64,000 nucleotides of DNA from Pseudomonas fildesensis (lineage in GTDB: Bacteria > Pseudomonadota > Gammaproteobacteria > Pseudomonadales > Pseudomonadaceae), in NCBI RefSeq assembly GCF_001050345.1, contig NZ_LFMW01000003.1, positions 124,001-188,000 of the forward strand. Reading direction: 5' to 3'. Numbering within the stretch: position 1 is the first letter of the stretch; the number at the start of each line of letters is the position of its first letter. Shown piece by piece: positions 58,927 to 64,000 of this stretch. Made by a program: the position numbers and the translations under genes. The notes beneath the pieces were generated by a model. That model searched no databases, had not been told where the DNA came from, and saw nothing but the letters and a program-made list of their open reading frames with translations.

Positions 58927-59772
58927 ATGTCCGCTTCCCTTCCAAGTCTGGGTTACGGCCTGGGTTTGCGCAGTGAGTACTACCAGCAGATCCTCGAACA
59001 ATCGCCGGCCGTGGATTGGTTCGAAGTGATCTCCGAGAATTACCTCGTGCAGGGCGGTAAAGCCTTGTACTACCTGGACGCGATTGCCGAGCGTTATCCC
59101 CTGGTGATGCACGGCGTGTCCCTGTCTATCGGCGGGCCGCATGCCCTCGATACCGATTACCTGAAACAGATCAAGCAGCTTGCCGAGCGCATTCAGCCGG
59201 CGTGGATTTCCGATCACCTGTGCTGGAGCCGTGGCAACGCGCACCAGTTGCATGACCTGCTGCCGCTGCCTTACACCGAAGAAAGCCTCTACCACGTGGC
59301 CGGGCGTGTTCGTCAGGTACAGGACGTGCTGCAGCGCCCGTTGGTACTGGAAAACGTCTCCAGCTATGTGCGCGCCAAGGCGGATGATTTCACCGAGTGG
59401 GAATTCCTCAATGCCCTGGCTCATCTCACGGGGTGCCAGTTGTTGCTGGACGTCAACAACGTGTATGTCAGCTCGCGTAACCACGGGTTCGACGCCTGGA
59501 CGTTTATCCGCAACCTGCCGCCCGAGAGTATCCGCCAGCTGCATCTGGCGGGGCATATGGACTACGGCGATTACGTGGTCGACACCCACGACCACCCGGT
59601 GTGCGATCCGGTATGGGCGCTCTATCAACAGACCCTGGAACACTTGGGGCCCGTCTCGACGCTGTTGGAGCGTGATGACCATTTCCCGCCGTTCGAAGAA
59701 CTGCTCACCGAGTTGAGCAAGGCCCGCGAACTGGGGGCGACGGCCTTGGCCAGGAGAGCGTTATGCGCCTGA
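58927..59772 (+). CDS. bufB: Bufferin maturation enzyme BufB (DUF692, MNIO family)
   Basis: A 281-aa multinuclear non-heme iron oxidase of the DUF692/MbnB type, which modifies cysteines of the bufferin precursor. It is a TIM-barrel with iron-ligand-rich segments: MHGVSLSIGG, ISDHLCWSRGN, LVLENVSSY, LLDVNNVYVSSRNHG, LHLAGHMDYGD and DTHDHPV. The length is usual. GGAG stands 7 nt before the ATG. It lies 67 bp after bufA and overlaps bufC by 10 bp. Confidence 0.9.
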   Translation: MSASLPSLGYGLGLRSEYYQQILEQSPAVDWFEVISENYLVQGGKALYYLDAIAERYPLVMHGVSLSIGGPHALDTDYLKQIKQLAERIQPAWISDHLCWSRGNAHQLHDLLPLPYTEESLYHVAGRVRQVQDVLQRPLVLENVSSYVRAKADDFTEWEFLNALAHLTGCQLLLDVNNVYVSSRNHGFDAWTFIRNLPPESIRQLHLAGHMDYGDYVVDTHDHPVCDPVWALYQQTLEHLGPVSTLLERDDHFPPFEELLTELSKARELGATALARRALCA

Positions 59773-60551
59773 CCGATTGGCAGCTGGCCTTCGAGCAGCA
59801 TCTGTTATCTGAAACCCAGATTGCCAACAGTGGCTTTGCCGCCACCTTGCTGGGTGGGCCGACCCTGGATGTCGAAACCGGCCTGGCGATTTACCACAAC
59901 GCCTACCTGTCGCGGTTGCAGGAGGTGTTGCGGCATGACTTCGGCGCGATCTGGTATTGGCTGGGGGATGATGAATTTGCGGCGTTGACCGAGGCCTACG
60001 TGCGTCGTTATCCGTCTGCTCATTACAGTCTGCGCTGGCTGGGGGAGCGGTTTGCAGCGTTTATCCTTGAGCATCTGGTGGCCGGGCAAAGCGCGCCGCT
60101 GGCGGAACTGGCGCGCCTGGAATGGGCGTTTACCCTGGCGTTCGATGCGCCGCAGGGACAGCCGCTGACCCTGAATGACATGGCACAACTGCCGCCAGAA
60201 GCTTGGCCGGGTTTGCAGGTCACCCTGGCGCCTTCGGTGCAGCAGTTACTCTGCCGCTTCAACACGCTGGCGATCTGGCGCGCCAGCAAGGCTGAGTCGG
60301 ACTTTCCTGATAGCCAGGCGTTGGCCCCGGCACATATCTGCCTGGTATGGCGACACCAGAATGTGTGCCATTACCGCAGTCTGGAACCCGCCGAAATGTG
60401 CGCCCTGGCAGGAATGGTGACCACCGGCTGGAATTTTTCAGAACTGTGCTCAGCGTTGGCAGTCACTTTTGGAGAGGGTGCACCCCTGCAAGCGGTTACG
60501 TGGCTGAAACAGTGGGTCCAGGACGGTTTGCTTCAGCGCCGAGTCCCATAG
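59763..60551 (+). CDS. bufC: Bufferin maturation partner BufC (DUF2063)
   Basis: A 262-aa protein of the DUF2063 family, which partners BufB (as MbnC partners MbnB). The N-terminal domain is visible as GLAIYHNAYLSRLQEVLRHD near residue 40 and YPSAHYSLRWLGERFAAF near 80. The C-terminus (ICLVWRHQNVCHYRSLEPAE; ALAGMVTTGWNFSEL) also fits. The start overlaps bufB by 10 bp. The earlier family name suggests DNA binding, but partner function is better supported by context. Confidence 0.87.
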   Translation: MRLTDWQLAFEQHLLSETQIANSGFAATLLGGPTLDVETGLAIYHNAYLSRLQEVLRHDFGAIWYWLGDDEFAALTEAYVRRYPSAHYSLRWLGERFAAFILEHLVAGQSAPLAELARLEWAFTLAFDAPQGQPLTLNDMAQLPPEAWPGLQVTLAPSVQQLLCRFNTLAIWRASKAESDFPDSQALAPAHICLVWRHQNVCHYRSLEPAEMCALAGMVTTGWNFSELCSALAVTFGEGAPLQAVTWLKQWVQDGLLQRRVP

Positions 60552-60636
60552 AAGTGGGCTATCAAATCGATAGCCTCCTACTTTGTTACGCAGGGTCTAC
60601 CCTCACTGCAGACGTCTGAAACAAGGGGGACTACTC

Positions 60637-61821
60637 ATGCTCGCGCAACTTCCACCGGCCTTACAGAATCTTCAGCTACCGCTGCGTCTGCGACTCTGGG
60701 ACGGCCATGAATTCAACTTGGGCCCCGAGCCCAGTGTGACCATCGTGGTGAAGGACCCCACGGTTGTTTCCAAGCTGACCCATCCAACGCTCAACGCACT
60801 GGGCGAGGCCTTCGTCGAGGGCAAACTGGAGCTGGAAGGCTCCATCGCCGAAGTGATTCGGGTGTGTGACGAGTTGAGTCACGCCCTGATCGACGACGGC
60901 GAGGTCAATCGTCCGGTGCGCTCGATCCACGACAAGGCCACCGACGCAGCGGCAATTTCCTACCATTACGACCTGTCCAACGAGTTCTACCAGCTGTGGC
61001 TGGATCAGGACATGGCGTATTCCTGCGGTTATTTCGAAACCGGCAGCGAATCCATCGACCAGGCCCAGCAAGATAAATTTCGCCACCTGTGCCGCAAATT
61101 GCGGCTGCAGCCTGGGGAATATTTGCTTGATGTCGGCTGCGGTTGGGGTGGGTTGGCGAGGTTTGCGGCGCGGGAATTCGGGGTCAAGGTGTTTGGCATC
61201 ACCCTGAGCAAGGAGCAGTTGGCACTGGCCCGGGAACGGGTGAAAGCCGAGGGCCTGGAAGACCATGTGGACCTGCAACTGCTGGATTACCGCGACCTGC
61301 CCCAGGACGGCCGTTTCGACAAAGTGGTGAGCGTGGGCATGTTCGAACACGTCGGCCATGCCAACCTGGCGCAATATTGCAAAACCCTGTTCGGCGCGGT
61401 GCGTGAAGGCGGCCTGGTGATGAACCATGGCATTACCGCCAAGCACACCGACGGCCGTCCCGTGGGCCGAGGCGCCGGGGAGTTTATCGAGCGTTACGTG
61501 TTTCCCAACGGCGAACTGCCGCACCTGGCGATGATGACTGCCGAGATCAGTGAGGTCGGGCTGGAAGTGGTCGACGTCGAAAGCCTGCGCCTGCACTACG
61601 CGCGCACCCTGGATCATTGGAGCGAGCGCCTGGAAGACAACCTGGAAGCGGCGGCGAAGATGGTGCCGGAGCAAGCGTTGCGTATCTGGCGGCTGTACCT
61701 GGCCGGTTGCGCCTATGCGTTTGCGCGAGGCTGGATCAACCTGCACCAGATTCTGGCGGTGAAACCTCACGCCGATGGCAGCCATGAACTGCCGTGGACG
61801 CGCGAAGATATCTACCGCTGA
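60637..61821 (+). CDS. cfa: Cyclopropane-fatty-acyl-phospholipid synthase
   Basis: A 394-aa SAM-dependent enzyme that converts unsaturated acyl chains of membrane lipids to cyclopropane rings, usually in stationary phase or stress. The SAM-binding motif LLDVGCGWGGLARFAAREFG lies near residue 165. Other motifs are ISYHYDLSNEFYQLWLD, DMAYSCGYFE and VGMFEHVGH. AAGGGGGA precedes the ATG at 60637; an upstream frame from 60583 was rejected for lack of that signal. Several Pseudomonas carry more than one Cfa paralogue, so this may not be the main one. Confidence 0.93.
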   Translation: MLAQLPPALQNLQLPLRLRLWDGHEFNLGPEPSVTIVVKDPTVVSKLTHPTLNALGEAFVEGKLELEGSIAEVIRVCDELSHALIDDGEVNRPVRSIHDKATDAAAISYHYDLSNEFYQLWLDQDMAYSCGYFETGSESIDQAQQDKFRHLCRKLRLQPGEYLLDVGCGWGGLARFAAREFGVKVFGITLSKEQLALARERVKAEGLEDHVDLQLLDYRDLPQDGRFDKVVSVGMFEHVGHANLAQYCKTLFGAVREGGLVMNHGITAKHTDGRPVGRGAGEFIERYVFPNGELPHLAMMTAEISEVGLEVVDVESLRLHYARTLDHWSERLEDNLEAAAKMVPEQALRIWRLYLAGCAYAFARGWINLHQILAVKPHADGSHELPWTREDIYR

Positions 61822-61847
61822 ATCTCTGGATCGGGCTTTTTGTGCCG

Positions 61848-61873
61848 AGCGGGCTTGTTGTGGCAAGCCCGCT
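61848..61873. repeat. REP-like palindrome between cfa and the cardiolipin synthase gene
   Basis: A perfect 10-bp stem AGCGGGCTTG / CAAGCCCGCT with loop TTGTGG. This AGCGGGCTTG motif is a hallmark of dispersed Pseudomonas extragenic palindromes. It lies between convergent genes, where it may also stop transcription. Confidence 0.7.
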
Positions 61874-61898
61874 CCCCACAGGGGTTTACCGTCGCTTC

Positions 61899-63347
61899 TT
61901 AGAGGATCGGTGAAATAAGCCGCGCAACCCGCATGCCCAGCTGTTGAAGCCGGCGGGTTTCGCGGCTTTCTGCCTGGCTGACTTCATGCGCCAGGGCGAA
62001 GTCAGCCAGCAACATCTGCTCCACTTCCTTGGCGAAGGCTTCGTCGACGGTCAGCAGCATCACTTCGAAGTTCAGCCGGAACGAGCGGTTGTCCATATTC
62101 GCACTGCCGATGGCGCTGATTTCGCTGTCCACCAGCACCACTTTCTGATGCAGGAAACCGGGCTTGTAGCGGAACACACGCACCCCGGCGCGTACCGCTT
62201 CGATTGCATAAAGGCTGGAGGCGGCGTAGACGATGCGGTGGTCTGGGCGCGACGGCAGCAGCAGGCGCACGTCTACCCCACGCAGGACCGCCAGGCGCAG
62301 GGCGGCAAACACGGCTTCGTCGGGGACGAAATATGGGCTGGTGATCCACACGCGCTCGGTCGCCGCGTGGATGGCCTCGACGAAAAACAATGAGCAGGTT
62401 TCATACGGATCGGCCGGGCCGCTGGCGAGCAATTGGCAGAGCACACCGTCTTCGGGGTAAGTGTCAGGCAGGATCAGCGGCGGCAACTCCCGCGCGGCCC
62501 AGAACCAGTCCTCGGCAAACGATTCCTGCAGGCACGCCACCACCGGGCCGGTGACTTGCACATGGGTATCACGCCACGGCGCCAGCGGTGGTTTTTTGCC
62601 CAGGTATTCATCACCGACGTTATGCCCGCCGACGAACCCGGTGATGCCATCCACCACCACGATCTTGCGGTGGTTGCGGAAGTTGACCTGGAACCGGTTG
62701 AGCCAGCCGCTGCGGGTGGCGAACGCCTTGACCTTTACCCCGGCGTCGCGCAGCGATTGCGCATAACGGTAGGGCAGGGCGTGGCTGCCGATGCGGTCGT
62801 AGAGCACATGAATGTCTACGCCTTCGGCGGCCTTTTCCTTGAGCAAGGCATGCAGTTCGCGGCCCAGTTCGTCGTCATGAATGATGAAGAACTGGAACAG
62901 CACGGCGGTTTTCGCACCGCGAATGGCCTCGAAGATAGCGCTGAACGTGGCATCGCCATTGATCAGCAGGCGCACCTCATTGTTCGCCAGGCACGGCATG
63001 CGGCCGAGTTTGGGCATGGCGCGCAGGGAGGCGTAGGCGCTGGAGTTTCGCGCGGCGAGGGCTTCCTCGACCCAAGGGCGCCAGTTCAGCGCGGTGATGG
63101 CGGTGTGCATTTCCTGGTTGGCCTGGCGGCGCGCCTGGATGTACGCGTCGAAGGTACTGCGGCCGAAAACCAGGTAGGGAATCAACGTCAGGTAGGGCAT
63201 GAACATCAGCGATAAGGCCCAGGCAATCGAGCCTTGGGCGGTCCTGACGGTCAGCACCGCGTGGATCGCGGCGAGGCTCCCGAGAAAGTGCAGCGAGGCG
63301 ATGAAGTAGGCGAGCAGGTGCGGGCCAAAAAAATCCATGGACGACAT
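61899..63347 (-). CDS. cls: Cardiolipin synthase (phospholipase D type)
   Basis: An enzyme of 482 aa that joins two phosphatidylglycerols to cardiolipin at the inner membrane. Two N-terminal membrane helices ([40 protein letters not shown]) precede two PLD domains, each with an HKD motif: [10 protein letters not shown] and [10 protein letters not shown]. The length matches ClsA. Starts at 63359 (TTG), 63347 (ATG) and 63338 (ATG) are all in frame; the ATG at 63347 was used, though none has an ideal Shine-Dalgarno. Confidence 0.92.
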   Translation of the reverse strand: MSSMDFFGPHLLAYFIASLHFLGSLAAIHAVLTVRTAQGSIAWALSLMFMPYLTLIPYLVFGRSTFDAYIQARRQANQEMHTAITALNWRPWVEEALAARNSSAYASLRAMPKLGRMPCLANNEVRLLINGDATFSAIFEAIRGAKTAVLFQFFIIHDDELGRELHALLKEKAAEGVDIHVLYDRIGSHALPYRYAQSLRDAGVKVKAFATRSGWLNRFQVNFRNHRKIVVVDGITGFVGGHNVGDEYLGKKPPLAPWRDTHVQVTGPVVACLQESFAEDWFWAARELPPLILPDTYPEDGVLCQLLASGPADPYETCSLFFVEAIHAATERVWITSPYFVPDEAVFAALRLAVLRGVDVRLLLPSRPDHRIVYAASSLYAIEAVRAGVRVFRYKPGFLHQKVVLVDSEISAIGSANMDNRSFRLNFEVMLLTVDEAFAKEVEQMLLADFALAHEVSQAESRETRRLQQLGMRVARLISPIL

Positions 63348-63468
63348 AACTCCAGACAATCCTGTGCGTAACAGACCATGTTCGACGGTGAATGTCGCTA
63401 TTTTATTTGCCGTGCAACACTGGCGCTTTTACGGCGTCTAACGCCCACAATTGCTCAGGAGTTACTCG

Positions 63469-63987
63469 ATGAATGCTCGTCTGCTAGGTTTGGCCATGGT
63501 TGTTGGTTTGTCGCTGCCCATGGCGGCACAGGCGCAGATGCTGGCGCCGGGGTTGTGGGAGTTGACCAGCAGTAAAATGAAAGTCGATGGACAGGACTTT
63601 GACCCGTCGTTGATTCTCGGCCAATTCAAGCAACTGATGACCCCTGAACAGAAAGCCATGCTTGAAAAGCAGGGCGTCACCATGGGCGGCAAAGGCGTTC
63701 AGGTGTGCCTGACGCCGGAGCAGGTAGCCTCTGACTCAATCCCCCTGACCGACCCACGCTCTGGCTGCAAACAGGAAGTGACGGACAAGACCGGTAACCA
63801 GTGGAAATTCCGTTTCAGCTGCCCGAAAGCCCAGGGCACGGGTGTCGCGACCTTCCAGAGCCAGAAGGAATTCACCACCACGGTAACCGGCACCTTCAAC
63901 GCCACCGGCATCCAGCAGAACGGCAGCCTCGATACCCATGCCCAGTGGCTGGGCAACAATTGCGGTACGGTCAAACCCCGCGCTTAA
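63469..63987 (+). CDS. DUF3617-family exported protein
   Basis: A 172-aa protein with a signal peptide at residues 1-23 (LGLAMVVGLSLPMAAQAQ). The family pattern starts right after it (APGLWELTSSKMKVDG), then VCLTPEQVASD and a Cys-containing C-terminal half (CKQEVTDKTGNQWKFRFSC). The function of this periplasmic family is unknown. CAGGAG precedes the ATG at 63469; an upstream TTG frame was rejected. It stands alone, divergent from the cardiolipin synthase gene. Confidence 0.85.
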   Translation: MNARLLGLAMVVGLSLPMAAQAQMLAPGLWELTSSKMKVDGQDFDPSLILGQFKQLMTPEQKAMLEKQGVTMGGKGVQVCLTPEQVASDSIPLTDPRSGCKQEVTDKTGNQWKFRFSCPKAQGTGVATFQSQKEFTTTVTGTFNATGIQQNGSLDTHAQWLGNNCGTVKPRA

Positions 63988-64000
63988 CGCAGAAAATGCA

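Overview
The window comes from the chromosome of a Pseudomonas, most likely of the P. fluorescens group. The order mnmG-rsmG-parA-parB-atpIBEFHAGDC-glmU-glmR-glmS is the classic near-origin block of gamma-proteobacteria. Its protein sequences, the DeoR-family GlmR between glmU and glmS, and the high-GC flanks all fit Pseudomonas.

Layout. 1-3781 (minus strand): an iron cell-surface-signalling operon (ECF sigma, FecR-type sensor, 5'-complete but truncated TonB receptor with a signalling domain) behind a Fur-box-like site. 3744-4286: an intergenic region with several DnaA boxes and an AT-rich stretch. 4287-8518: tRNA and rRNA modification and chromosome partition genes. 8667-15772: the complete F1Fo ATP synthase operon, with perfect stem-loops in four intercistronic gaps. 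15896-20003: hexosamine synthesis and its regulator.

20026-46219 is a 26.2-kb Tn7-like transposon inserted 22 bp after glmS. Its terminal inverted repeats match at 25 of 26 positions, and it carries arrays of TnsB-type sites, tnsABC, a TnsD-type target selector and a second, short TniQ protein. No tnsE, cas genes or CRISPR array were seen. The insertion splits a 9-bp-stem hairpin that followed glmS. The cargo looks like a defence island: a PIN/DUF4935-like protein; an AAA+ ATPase with a subtilisin-like protease (IetAS type); a BPSL0761-family small protein; a DUF6088/AbiEi-like protein; an unrecognised 362-aa protein; a DUF4238 protein; a PHP-SMC (TrlF-like) ATPase; and, next to the right end, a tightly coupled three-gene operon of a HEPN-like protein, a 72-aa protein and a 1358-aa STAND ATPase with an N-terminal Cap4/DUF4297-like nuclease motif. 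This last operon is the best candidate for an undescribed system. DnaA boxes crowd the tnsD promoter, suggesting that target selection may respond to replication initiation.

46262-63987 returns to the Pseudomonas core: a membrane-lipid operon resembling E. coli ynbABCD plus a PlsC-like acyltransferase; a trio of SPFH (HflK/HflC-like) proteins joined to a P1B-type metal ATPase; a bufferin (bufABC) metal-sequestration operon; cyclopropane fatty acid synthase; cardiolipin synthase; and a DUF3617 protein. Perfect DnaA boxes are far more frequent in the window than chance predicts.
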